Source of the DNA: Myxococcales bacterium
GTDB lineage: Bacteria; Myxococcota_A; Polyangia; Polyangiales; Ga0077539
Direction: 5' to 3'
NCBI GenBank assembly: GCA_016792845.1
Contig: JAEUKH010000041.1
Location: 62,001-126,000, forward strand
Length of the DNA: 64,000 nt
Shown: positions 50,986 through 58,695 of the stretch, piece after piece
Layout: each line of letters opens with the position of its first letter
Position numbering within the stretch: position 1 is the stretch's first letter
Made by a program: the position numbers and the translations under genes
The notes under the pieces: generated by a model
Seen by the model: only the letters and a program-made list of their open reading frames with translations
What the model was told of the DNA's origin: nothing
Databases searched by the model: none

Positions 50986-52854
50986 ATGGTGGCACCTTCG
51001 ACGGCCGATCTGGGAGCATCGAGCCCTACACCCCTCGCCGTCGGCGCCTCGATCGGCGGTCGCTTCGCGATCGACGGCTTCGCGAAGCGTCTGGGTGAGA
51101 TCGGGCTTTATCAGGCGCACGATCAGAAGACGAAGCGGCCGGTGTCGGTGTGGGCCATGACGCCCGGCGCGCTCACCGACGCGCAGGTCGAGATGACCCG
51201 TCGGGCCGTGCGGGCCGCGGCCACCATCGCGCACCGCGATCTGGTGTCGCCCTTCGGCACCTTCGTGCTCCCCTCGCCCGCGGGTGCGACGCTCTGCATC
51301 GCGACGGAGCCCTTCGGCGAGCTCTCGCTCGGCGACCGGATGGACGCGCTGCGCAAGGCCGGGGCGGGCTACACGCTCGAAGAGGCCTACCCGTACATTG
51401 ATCGCATCGCGTACCTCTTGGGCATTGTGCACCGCACCATGGCCCACGGCTGCGTGGCGCCGCACCTCATCCGCATCGAAGGCGACCGGGTGCGCCTCGC
51501 GGGGCTCGGGCTTCTCACGCCGCTGGTGGTGGCCAACGCGGTGCCGCTGCATTACATCGCGCCGGAGGTCCGCAACGGCGCGATGCCGAGCGCGCAGAGC
51601 GACCTCTACACCTTGGGGGTGATCCTCCACGAGATGCTCACGGGTCGGCGGCCGCACCCTGACATCCCGCCGTCGAGCATCGTGCAGGGCCTCTCGCCGG
51701 CCTTCGACGTGATCTTCGAGAACTGCATCGCGCCGGCGCCGAGAGACCGCTTCCCGACCTTGGCCGCGTTTCGGCAGGCGCTCTCGGCGATGTTGGGCCC
51801 GGCGGTGACGCCCGCGCGCGACGAAGACGAGATCCCGGTCGAGTTCGACCTGAGCGCCGTGCACGGCCCGCCGCCGCCCTCGGGCGCCTTCCGCGCGCTC
51901 TCGACGGTGCCCGTGGGCGACGACATCCCGGTCGAGTTTGACCTCAGCGTCGACCCCTTGGCCTCGCCCGGCGTGAGCCCCGTCGAGGCCGAGCCGCGGG
52001 CCACCGACGCCGACCTCGGCACGCTCCTCAAGGCCGTCACCCGCAACGACGCCGACCGCTGGATGTTCGCCCACAACGGCCTCGACCACGGCCCCCTCAC
52101 GGCCCGCGACCTGATCGCGGCGATCACCCGCGGCGAGGTCGCCGAGACCGACCTCGTCACCAACATGGACACCCGCGACGCGCGGAAGCTCCTTGAGTGG
52201 CCGCAGTATCGCGAGTTTGTCGAGACCGCCCGCGAGAAGCGCCAGAGCGCCGCGCGCAAGGCCGCCACCGTCGAGGCCCTGGCCGAAGAGGGCGCCGCGA
52301 AGAAATCGAAGGCCATCATCGCCGCCGCGGGCGTGTTCGCCTTCCTCGCCTTGGGCGCCGTCTTCTGGATGACCGTCGGCCCGGGCGCCCGCCGCCAGCG
52401 CACCGCCGCCGAGATCGACTCGCTCATCTCGCGCGGCGAGCTGCGGGTGCAGACGTCGAACATCGTGTTGCTCCCGCCTCCGCCTCCGTCGGCGCGACGC
52501 AGCGGGGGTGGCGGCGGCGGCGGCGCCGGGGGTATGAGCTACGAGGCCGCGATGTCGCAAGCGGTCGACTACAACTTCGGCGGCGCGGGCCCTGGGGGCG
52601 GCACCCTCAACGACAGCGAGATCATGCGCCCCCTCAACGCGAGCCTCGGCCGCCTCGCGGGCTGTCTCGGCGACGGCAGCGCGCGACAGGTGCAGCTCCG
52701 CATCGCCATCGGCGGCAACGGGCGCGCCATGGGCGTCACCGTGGCCAACGGCTCGGCGGGCCTCAAATCGTGCGTGGGCGGCGTGATCCGCGGCCTCTCG
52801 TGGCGGGCCTTCGGCGGGCCGCGGGTGGGGCTCTCGTGGAGCTTCGGCTTCTAA
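50986..52854 (+). CDS. Pseudokinase with GYF-like, transmembrane and AgmX-like C-terminal domains
   Basis: A 622-residue protein. Residues about 25-275 follow a Ser/Thr kinase fold (IGGRFAIDGFAKRLGEIGLY, SDLYTLGVILHEMLTGRRP). The catalytic loop, however, reads AHGCVAPHLIRI instead of HRDLKPxN, and the DFG position reads LAGLGL, so it cannot be an active kinase. Two copies of DEIPVEFDLS or a close variant follow. A GYF_2-like module is at about 357-412 (WMFAHNGLDHGPLTARDLI). One membrane helix is at about 443-466. A Gly-rich periplasmic C-terminus of AgmX/TonB-like type has two cysteines (GRLAGC, KSCVGG). It overlaps the SctJ-like gene by 19 bases. Confidence 0.78.
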   Translation: MVAPSTADLGASSPTPLAVGASIGGRFAIDGFAKRLGEIGLYQAHDQKTKRPVSVWAMTPGALTDAQVEMTRRAVRAAATIAHRDLVSPFGTFVLPSPAGATLCIATEPFGELSLGDRMDALRKAGAGYTLEEAYPYIDRIAYLLGIVHRTMAHGCVAPHLIRIEGDRVRLAGLGLLTPLVVANAVPLHYIAPEVRNGAMPSAQSDLYTLGVILHEMLTGRRPHPDIPPSSIVQGLSPAFDVIFENCIAPAPRDRFPTLAAFRQALSAMLGPAVTPARDEDEIPVEFDLSAVHGPPPPSGAFRALSTVPVGDDIPVEFDLSVDPLASPGVSPVEAEPRATDADLGTLLKAVTRNDADRWMFAHNGLDHGPLTARDLIAAITRGEVAETDLVTNMDTRDARKLLEWPQYREFVETAREKRQSAARKAATVEALAEEGAAKKSKAIIAAAGVFAFLALGAVFWMTVGPGARRQRTAAEIDSLISRGELRVQTSNIVLLPPPPPSARRSGGGGGGGAGGMSYEAAMSQAVDYNFGGAGPGGGTLNDSEIMRPLNASLGRLAGCLGDGSARQVQLRIAIGGNGRAMGVTVANGSAGLKSCVGGVIRGLSWRAFGGPRVGLSWSFGF

Positions 52855-53585
52855 GCCTCGCGGCGCTCGTCGCGGCCTGCGAGGCCGAGGTCACGGTGCT
52901 CGACGGCCTCACGCCCCAAGAGGCCGCGCGGCGAGTCGAGGCGCTGCGGCGCGACCATGTTGCGGCGCAACAATTCCCAAGCGTCGAGGGCGCGGGGTGG
53001 CGCATCGCGGTGCCCGCCGGCGCGGTGTCGCGGGCGCTTCCGGGGCTGGTTCAGGCGCTCGACGAAGACCGGGCCGCGCGTGCGGTCTCGCTCGGCCCTC
53101 CCTTGCCCGGAGAGGCCACCGCGCTGAGCCTCGCACGCGCCGACGCGGCCCGCTGCGAGGCGGTGTCTCGGAGCCTAGAGCGCCTCGCGGGGGTCGCCTC
53201 GGCCCGAGTGACCCGAAGCCTGCCGCTCTGGCCTGATTTGAGCCTCGCGCCTCCGACCGAGGGCCCCCGCGTCTCGGTGGTGATCGCGGGCCGCGAGGGG
53301 GTCGCGGTCGACACCGAGGCGGTGCGCGCGGTGACGGCTGCGGCGCTCGACGTCTCGGCCGAGAGGGTCACAGTGGCGGTCGCGCCAGCGCGCCACCCGG
53401 AGGCGCCTCTGGGGTCGTTGACGCGGGTGGGGCCTTGGCGCGTGGTGGCGGCCGACGCGCCCTCGCTGCGGGGCACCCTGGCGGCGTTGTGGGTCGGGTA
53501 CATGCTAGGCGCCGCGGCCGTCATCGTGCGGCGGGCGCGCCGACGCCGTCGGGGACCACCGACGACGACGCACCCACAAACGTGA
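52836..53585 (+). CDS. SctJ/YscJ-like lipoprotein (type III secretion inner-membrane ring family)
   Basis: A 249-residue lipoprotein. The GTG start lies inside the pseudokinase gene, the lipobox is ALVAAC (Cys15), and a C-terminal membrane helix (LAALWVGYMLGAAAVIV) is followed by a basic tail. The order matches YscJ/SctJ: TVLDGLTPQEAARRVEALRRD (first ring-building motif), then SRSLERLAGVASARVTRSLPL and VSVVIAGREGVAVDTEAVRAVTAAA (second motif). Other secretion-apparatus genes are absent, so it is an orphan or part of a diverged complex with the pseudokinase. The last residues (THPQT) are encoded by the edge of the repeat island. A PhaR-type palindrome spans codons 41-46. Confidence 0.68.
   Translation: MELRLLSLAALVAACEAEVTVLDGLTPQEAARRVEALRRDHVAAQQFPSVEGAGWRIAVPAGAVSRALPGLVQALDEDRAARAVSLGPPLPGEATALSLARADAARCEAVSRSLERLAGVASARVTRSLPLWPDLSLAPPTEGPRVSVVIAGREGVAVDTEAVRAVTAAALDVSAERVTVAVAPARHPEAPLGSLTRVGPWRVVAADAPSLRGTLAALWVGYMLGAAAVIVRRARRRRRGPPTTTHPQT
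52958..52972. promoter_or_regulatory. PhaR-type palindrome TGTTGCGGCGCAACA, rightmost copy
   Basis: Full match extended to CATGTTGC on the left, inside the 5' part of the SctJ-like gene. A weak half site (CGCTGCGGCGCGACC) directly precedes it. Confidence 0.5.
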
Positions 53586-54050
53586 ATGCGCCAACAAACA
53601 CGTCCAACACGCGACGGGCGACGGGCGACGGGCGACGACGGGCGACCACAAGGGTCGCCCCTACCGCGATGGGGACACGTATCGTGACGGGTACGGGCAG
53701 GCCTTGTGCCTGCCCGACGACGCCGCACCGACAACCGTGAATGCGCCAACCAACACGGCCGACGGGCGACGGGCGACGGGCGACGGGCGACGGGCGACCG
53801 GCCGACGGGCGACGGGCGACGACGGGCGACCACAAGGGTCGCCCCTACCGCGATGGGGACACGTATCGTGACCGGGTACGGGCAGGCCTTGTGCCTGCCC
53901 GACGACGCCGTCGCCCCTACCGCGATGGGGACACGTATCGTGACCGGGTACGGGCAGGCCTTGTGCCTGCCCGACGACGCCTACCGCGATGGGGACACGT
54001 ATCGTGACCGGGTACGGGCAGCCTGATGCCTACCCGACGACGCCACACCG
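53562..54050. repeat. Repeat island: heptamer arrays and hairpin units
   Basis: This fills the space between the convergent SctJ-like and DUF187 genes, and no gene is supported in it. It has two arrays of a GGGCGAC heptamer (53611-53646 and 53761-53831). It has four copies of a 62-73 bp unit at about 53652-53724, 53836-53909, 53910-53981 and 53981-54043. Each unit runs from CCGCGATGGGGACACG to a hairpin with stem GGGCAGGC/GCCTGCCC and ends GACGACGCC; the fourth copy has a decayed hairpin. The stretch GTGAATGCGCCAAC occurs twice (53582, 53738), so a larger unit was duplicated. Confidence 0.85.
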
Positions 54051-54059
54051 ACTTGGGCG

Positions 54060-55796
54060 TCACGGGAGGGTCACGGCGACCCCTTGGCTCTCGACGTCGT
54101 CCCAGCCGGCGGCGGTGACGACCCAACGACCCGGGCCGAGGGTCACCGCGGTCGCGCCGCTCGCCACAATTCGCTCGACCACCCAGCCGTTCACCCCCGA
54201 CGGAACGTAAAACACCCACCCGCGCACCGACGCCATCGACGGGTGCGAGAGCGTCACCGCGCGACCGCTCGCCGCCACCCGCGGAGGCGCCAGCGTCACC
54301 CCGCGCCGCGACGCCACCGGCGGCGGAAGGGCCGGGCGCTGATAGAACTCGCGCCGCAACAAGTCAGCAACCCCGAGCCGGTTCGTTCGCAACGCGTCGA
54401 GGGTGAAGAACACATTGCCCCTCGCCCCGCGGCCCCGTTCGGCGCGGGTCAGCGTAATTTGCCGACCGATCTCCTCGGCGGTCCACGCGCTCGAGCTCCC
54501 GAGGCGCGAGAGGGCGTTGCCGCCGAAGACCGAGCGGCCGTCGCGGGTCGTCTCAGCCCACCACCGCACAAGCGGCCCGTACGCCTGGGCCGTCTGGGTG
54601 CTCGGCCAATAGAGCTGCGGCGCGAGGTAGTCGACCCAGCCTTGGCGCATCCAGTGGGGCGCGTCGCAGTAGATGCTCGCGAAGGCGTCGAGACCCGAGA
54701 TGCCCACGGGGTTGCCGGGGCGCCAGATCCCGAACGGAGACACCCCAAAGCGCGCCGTCGGGCGCACCGTGGCCACCGTGCGGCCCACGCGCTCGATGAG
54801 CCGGTTCACGTTGTCGCGCCGCCAGTCGGCCAGCGAGAGCGTGCCGCCCCCCGCGCGAAACCGCTGGTAATCACCGTCATCGGCGAAGGGCACCCCGGCC
54901 ACCGGGTAGGGGTAGAAGTAGTCGTCGAAATGGATGCCATCGACCGCGTACCGACGTGCGATGTCTTCGACCACCGCCACCGCCCGGTCTTGAACCACCG
55001 CGAGCGCAGGGTTCATCACCAAGATGTTGTTGTAACTGATGCACGCCGCGGGGTTGGTCACGCTGATGTGCGGCGCCACGCTGCTGTTGGTCGCCGAGGT
55101 GCGGGCCCGGTACGGGTTGAGCCAGGCGTGGAGCTCAAGCCCCCGGCGGTGCGCCGCCTCGACCGCGTACGCGAGCGGGTCGTACCCGGGGTCGCCGCCC
55201 TGACGGCCCGTGAGAAAGCGGCTCCAGGGTTCGAGCTGCGACCGGTAGAGGGCGTCGCCCTCGGGCCGAACCTGCAAGAGCACGGCGTTGAGCCCCGTCG
55301 CCGCGGCCACGTCGAGGAGCCCGTCGAGCTCGCGCTGCTGCTGCGCCGCGCTCAGCCCCTGACGGCTCGGCCAGTCGAGGTTTGACACCGTGGCCACCCA
55401 TGCCGCGCGAAACTCGCGCTCGTGACGCACCTCGACCAGCCCCTCGCCCGCGTCGCCGCCGCGATCGCCAGACGCGTCGACGGCCCCGTCGAGCCCGCCG
55501 TCGCGCCCCGCATCGGGCGTCACCGCGCTCGCCCCGTCGACCCCCGCGTCGACCCCGCCCTCGAGGGCGCCCGCCTCGCCGCGCGGCCCCGCGCCGTCGC
55601 GCCCGAGGTCTGCCGGAGCCCCCGCCTCAGGCCCCAGGTCTTCGCCCGCTTGCACGTCCATGCCCCGCGGCCCGAGGTCGGTCATCGCGGCATCGCTCGC
55701 GGCCTCGGCATCGCCGCCGCATCCCGCGAGGCCGAGCGACAGCACCGCCGCGAGCGAGGCCACGCCAATTTGCCCTGAGCTCCACGCTGCACGCAC
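54060..55796 (-). CDS. DUF187/GHL10-type glycoside hydrolase lipoprotein
   Basis: A 578-residue lipoprotein (lipobox GLAGC) with an Asp/Gly-rich linker of about 90 residues. A YngK-like TIM barrel follows: FRAAWVATVSNLDWPSRQG, LHAWLNPYRAR, YAVDGIHFDDYFYPY with the probable catalytic acids, FGVSPFGIWRPGNP and WVDYLAPQLYWP. This is the normal motif order for the GHL10 family, thought to act on peptidoglycan-like or amino-sugar polymers. A C-terminal beta domain ends at 54060. The start is a GTG at 55796; a TTG further upstream is possible. Confidence 0.82.
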   Translation of the reverse strand: MRAAWSSGQIGVASLAAVLSLGLAGCGGDAEAASDAAMTDLGPRGMDVQAGEDLGPEAGAPADLGRDGAGPRGEAGALEGGVDAGVDGASAVTPDAGRDGGLDGAVDASGDRGGDAGEGLVEVRHEREFRAAWVATVSNLDWPSRQGLSAAQQQRELDGLLDVAAATGLNAVLLQVRPEGDALYRSQLEPWSRFLTGRQGGDPGYDPLAYAVEAAHRRGLELHAWLNPYRARTSATNSSVAPHISVTNPAACISYNNILVMNPALAVVQDRAVAVVEDIARRYAVDGIHFDDYFYPYPVAGVPFADDGDYQRFRAGGGTLSLADWRRDNVNRLIERVGRTVATVRPTARFGVSPFGIWRPGNPVGISGLDAFASIYCDAPHWMRQGWVDYLAPQLYWPSTQTAQAYGPLVRWWAETTRDGRSVFGGNALSRLGSSSAWTAEEIGRQITLTRAERGRGARGNVFFTLDALRTNRLGVADLLRREFYQRPALPPPVASRRGVTLAPPRVAASGRAVTLSHPSMASVRGWVFYVPSGVNGWVVERIVASGATAVTLGPGRWVVTAAGWDDVESQGVAVTLP

Positions 55797-55895
55797 GGCC
55801 CTGAGAGAAGCGCCACCTCGGGGCCCGTCGCAAGGGCGAATCGTCAAAGAAACTGCTGCACCGCGAGGGCCCGATCGGGCATCTTCAAGGGTGCT

Positions 55896-56852
55896 GTGAC
55901 GACCCCCGATCGACGCTTGTCTCTCGACCAGTGGCGAAACCTGCGCTTCTCTCCTCCCGCGGCGGCTCCGCTGATCGAGCCCACGCTGCCCGCGACCCGG
56001 GTCAGCCACCCGGCGGTGCTCGGGCCCGACCAGAGCCCCGACCGGCAGTGGCATCTCTGGGCGCACTCGCAGCTCGGCATCGACCACTACACCGCCCCAG
56101 ACGGGCTCCGCTGGCAGCGCCGCGAGCTCGTCGCCGCCGGGGTCGAAGAGGCCTCGGTGCGTCGCGTGGGCGAGGGCTTCGTGCTCGCGTACGCCCGCCC
56201 GCGCCTCGGCGCCCTCGACCTCGGGGCCCAGTCGCGCTCAGACCTCGCGCTGCGCCGTTCTGACAACCTCCTCGATTGGGCGCCGGCCTCGCAGGCGCTC
56301 GTGCCGGGGCTCCCGTGGCACCGCGAGGCGGGCTTTGGGCGTCGCTTGGGGTCACCCCAGCTTGTGCCGCACGGAGGGCGCTACCGGCTCGTCTACACCG
56401 CCGGGGCGGTCGCGGCTCCGGGCACCGGCGCGCGGCTTGCGCGGTATGTGGGCATGGCCGAGGGCGACGACCTGGGATTGAGCTTTGTGGCCCACCCGCA
56501 GCCCATGGTGCAGCCCACCGCCGAAGACACCTGGGCCAACCTCGCCGTCGGCCCGACCCGTGTCTTCGAGGCCCTCGACGGATGGGTGGCGCTCAGCGTC
56601 GCCCACGCCCTCACCCGCGAGGCGACCCTGGCCTCGGCGGTGCGGCTCCTCATCAGCGACGACGGCGTGTCGTTCTCCCCCAGCCCGTGGCCCCTCTTCG
56701 TCGCCGACGGCGCCCCCTGGCGCGACGGTCGCCTCGGCGGCATCGACGCCGTCGTCGTCGCCGACGCGCTGCACTTGTATTTCAGCGTCGAGGGCCGCGC
56801 CCGCCTCGTGCGCGAGACCATCGGCCGGGTCTCGGCCCAACTCCCGGGCTGA
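55896..56852 (+). CDS. Five-bladed beta-propeller protein of the GH43/GH32-like superfamily
   Basis: A 318-residue protein without signal peptide. Blade-like motifs are seen: SHPAVLGPDQSPDRQWHLW, GFVLAYARPRLG, GSPQLVPHGGRYRLVYTAG and RVFEALDGWVALSVAHAL. The order resembles GH43/GH68/GH130 propellers, in which Asp and Glu sit at blade starts, but a complete catalytic triad cannot be assigned. It starts with GTG 99 bases from the divergent DUF187 gene, so the two may serve the same polysaccharide. Confidence in the fold is fair, in the activity low. Confidence 0.6.
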   Translation: MTTPDRRLSLDQWRNLRFSPPAAAPLIEPTLPATRVSHPAVLGPDQSPDRQWHLWAHSQLGIDHYTAPDGLRWQRRELVAAGVEEASVRRVGEGFVLAYARPRLGALDLGAQSRSDLALRRSDNLLDWAPASQALVPGLPWHREAGFGRRLGSPQLVPHGGRYRLVYTAGAVAAPGTGARLARYVGMAEGDDLGLSFVAHPQPMVQPTAEDTWANLAVGPTRVFEALDGWVALSVAHALTREATLASAVRLLISDDGVSFSPSPWPLFVADGAPWRDGRLGGIDAVVVADALHLYFSVEGRARLVRETIGRVSAQLPG

Positions 56853-56876
56853 GCCCCTCGGCCGCGCTCCGTTGCA

Positions 56877-57005
56877 GTGCACCTGACCCCCGGGTGCGCT
56901 CCATTTGCGGCCCATTACCGTGCACCTGACCCCCAAGTGCGCCCCATTTGCGGCCCGTTACAGTGCACCTGACCCCCAGGTGCGCTCCAGTTGCGTCTCG
57001 CTGCG
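56877..57005. repeat. Three tandem 43-bp repeats
   Basis: Units begin at 56877, 56920 and 56963 with GTGCACCTGACCCCC, followed by a GTGCGC-type segment, CCATTTGCGGCCC and RTTAC. The third unit has diverged at its end. They lie in the 354-bp gap between the propeller gene and the ndk terminator, which holds no supported gene. The sequence just before unit 1 (CGTTGCAGTGCACC) faintly resembles the PhaR-type palindrome. Confidence 0.85.
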
Positions 57006-57124
57006 GTGAAAAGGCTCGACACCCTCGGGGTCGCCCCGGGCGCAGGTCGCAGCCCGATGCGCCCGGGGGGCTCCGCAGGGGGCTGCGGTCACGTCGGCGC
57101 CGGGTCTGCGGTGCAGACGGAGGC

Positions 57125-57166
57125 CCAAAAACACCGCCCCGCAGGGCGCCGGAGCGCCGCGGGGCG
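57125..57166 (-). terminator. Rho-independent terminator of ndk
   Basis: Stem CGCCCCGC (57135-57142) with GCGGGGCG (57159-57166) and inner GGCGC with GCGCC, loop CGGA. On the minus strand it is followed by GTGTTTTTGGG, 41 bases after the ndk stop. Confidence 0.8.
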
Positions 57167-57206
57167 AAGCGAGTTCAAGAAAGCGCGATCGGTCGACGGG
57201 CGACGA

Positions 57207-57626
57207 TCAGAGGAGCTCGTACGAGGCGAAGAAATAGGCCAGCTCGCGGGCGGCGGCGCCGGGCGAGTCGCTGCCGTGGGTGGCGTTCTCGCCCTTTGAG
57301 GCGCCGAAGAGCTTACGGATGGTGCCCTCGGCGGCGGCCGCCGGGTCGGTGGCGCCCATGGTCTCGCGCCACTTGGTGATCGCGCCTTCAGCTTCGAGGG
57401 CGAGCACGAACACCGGGCCGCGCGACATGAACGCGCAGAGCTCGCCGAAGAAGCCGCGCTCTTTGTGCTCGGCGTAGAAGCCCTCGGCCTGGGCGCGGGT
57501 GAGGTGGATGCGCTTGGCGCCGCGCACCTTGAAGCCCGCCTTCTCGATGTGGGCGAGGATGGCGCCGGCCAGGTTCTTCTCAACGGCGTCGGGCTTGATG
57601 ATGGCGAAGGTGGTCTCGATGGCCAT
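57207..57626 (-). CDS. ndk: Nucleoside-diphosphate kinase
   Basis: A 139-residue enzyme that equilibrates NTPs and NDPs. The phosphohistidine is His117 in NATHGSDSP; TFAIIKPDAVEKN at the N-terminus and the SRGPVFVLALEAEGAI segment are family signatures. GGAG precedes the ATG by eight bases. It has its own terminator downstream and is separated from sucD by a terminator upstream, so it is transcribed alone. Confidence 0.96.
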   Translation of the reverse strand: MAIETTFAIIKPDAVEKNLAGAILAHIEKAGFKVRGAKRIHLTRAQAEGFYAEHKERGFFGELCAFMSRGPVFVLALEAEGAITKWRETMGATDPAAAAEGTIRKLFGASKGENATHGSDSPGAAARELAYFFASYELL

Positions 57627-57724
57627 GGGGATGCTCCTTTTCGTGACGACCTGCGTGGTGCGTCGCGTCGGGCGCCCCACTAGTACAGCCCTCTCGCGGT
57701 GTAAAGTGCCTCGTGCGGCCCAAA

Positions 57725-57760
57725 CGACAAACCCCTCGCTCACCCGTGTGAACGAGGGGT
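57725..57760 (-). terminator. Rho-independent terminator of the mdh-sucCD operon
   Basis: Stem ACCCCTCG (57731-57738) with CGAGGGGT (57753-57760), inner TCAC with GTGA, loop CCGT. On the minus strand it is followed by TTGTCGTTTGG, 39 bases after the sucD stop. Confidence 0.8.
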
Positions 57761-57798
57761 CGTCGCGCGGCGCCCGCGGCGGGGCGCTGCGGCGCGGC

Positions 57799-58683
57799 TC
57801 AGCCCTTCATCATCGCGACGAGGGTCTCGGCCATCTGGGCGGGCGTGGGCGCCACGCGGATGCCCGCCGACTCCATGGCGGCGATCTTGTCGCTGGCCTT
57901 GCCTTTGCCGCCCGAAATGACGGCGCCGGCGTGGCCCATGCGCTTGCCCGGCGGCGCAGTGGTGCCTGCGATGAAGCCCGCGACGGGCTTCTTCATGTTG
58001 GCCTTGATCCACTCGGCGGCGCGCTCTTCGGCACCGCCGCCGATCTCGCCGATCATGATGACCCCGTGGGTGTCGGGGTCGTCGTTGAAGAGGGTCAGCA
58101 CGTCAATGAAGTCGGTGCCGTTGACCGGGTCGCCGCCGATGCCGACGCAGGTCGACTGGCCGATGCCGAGGGCCGAGAGCTGCCCCACGGCCTCGTAGGT
58201 GAGCGTGCCCGAGCGCGACACCACGCCGATGTTGCCGACCTTGTGAATGTGCCCCGGCATGATGCCGATCTTGCACGCGCCGGGTGTGATGACGCCCGGG
58301 CAGTTGGGCCCGATGAGGCGCAGGTCTTTGTTGAGCCGGTGCTCGAGCGCGCGGCGCACCTTGAGCATGTCGATCACCGGGATGCCCTCGGTGATGGCCA
58401 CGATGAGCTCGACCCCCGCGTCGGCCGCTTCGAGGATGGCGTCGGCGGCGCCCGCCGGGGGCACGAAGATCACCGAGGCGTTGGCGCCGGTTTGCTTCAC
58501 CGCGTCGCGCGCGGTGTTGAACACGGGCACGCTGCTCTCGAAGGTGGTGCCGCCCGCGCCCGGGGTCACGCCGCCGACGACCTTGGTGCCGTAGGCGAGC
58601 ATCTGCTTCGCGTGGAACGAACCGAACTTGCCCGTGATGCCCTGAACGAGGAGCCGGGTGTCTTTGTTGACAAGAATCGCCAT
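57799..58683 (-). CDS. sucD: Succinyl-CoA ligase, alpha subunit
   Basis: A 294-residue CoA-binding subunit. The active-site phosphohistidine is His251 in GHAGAVISGGKG. The CoA-binding region includes VQGITGKFGSFHAKQML and GGVTPGAGG; IGPNCPGVITPG and SRSGTLTYEAV are further family motifs. It forms succinate and NTP from succinyl-CoA with the beta subunit encoded 12 bases upstream. Length and motifs are standard. Confidence 0.96.
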   Translation of the reverse strand: MAILVNKDTRLLVQGITGKFGSFHAKQMLAYGTKVVGGVTPGAGGTTFESSVPVFNTARDAVKQTGANASVIFVPPAGAADAILEAADAGVELIVAITEGIPVIDMLKVRRALEHRLNKDLRLIGPNCPGVITPGACKIGIMPGHIHKVGNIGVVSRSGTLTYEAVGQLSALGIGQSTCVGIGGDPVNGTDFIDVLTLFNDDPDTHGVIMIGEIGGGAEERAAEWIKANMKKPVAGFIAGTTAPPGKRMGHAGAVISGGKGKASDKIAAMESAGIRVAPTPAQMAETLVAMMKG

Positions 58684-58695
58684 GACGTCACCCTC

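Noticed and set aside
51425..51439. TTGTGCACCGCACCA in the pseudokinase gene as a PhaR-type site
   Set aside because: One arm has a mismatch at a position kept in the other copies; treated as borderline and left out of the count.
29139..52972. Reading the dispersed palindrome as a DNA-uptake sequence
   Set aside because: Uptake sequences are spread over a whole genome. Here the copies stop at both ends of a 24-kb region within a 64-kb window. A genome-wide count is still needed to close this option.
53562..54050. CRISPR array
   Set aside because: The repeated units are contiguous or share large parts with no unique spacers of constant length, and no cas gene is near.
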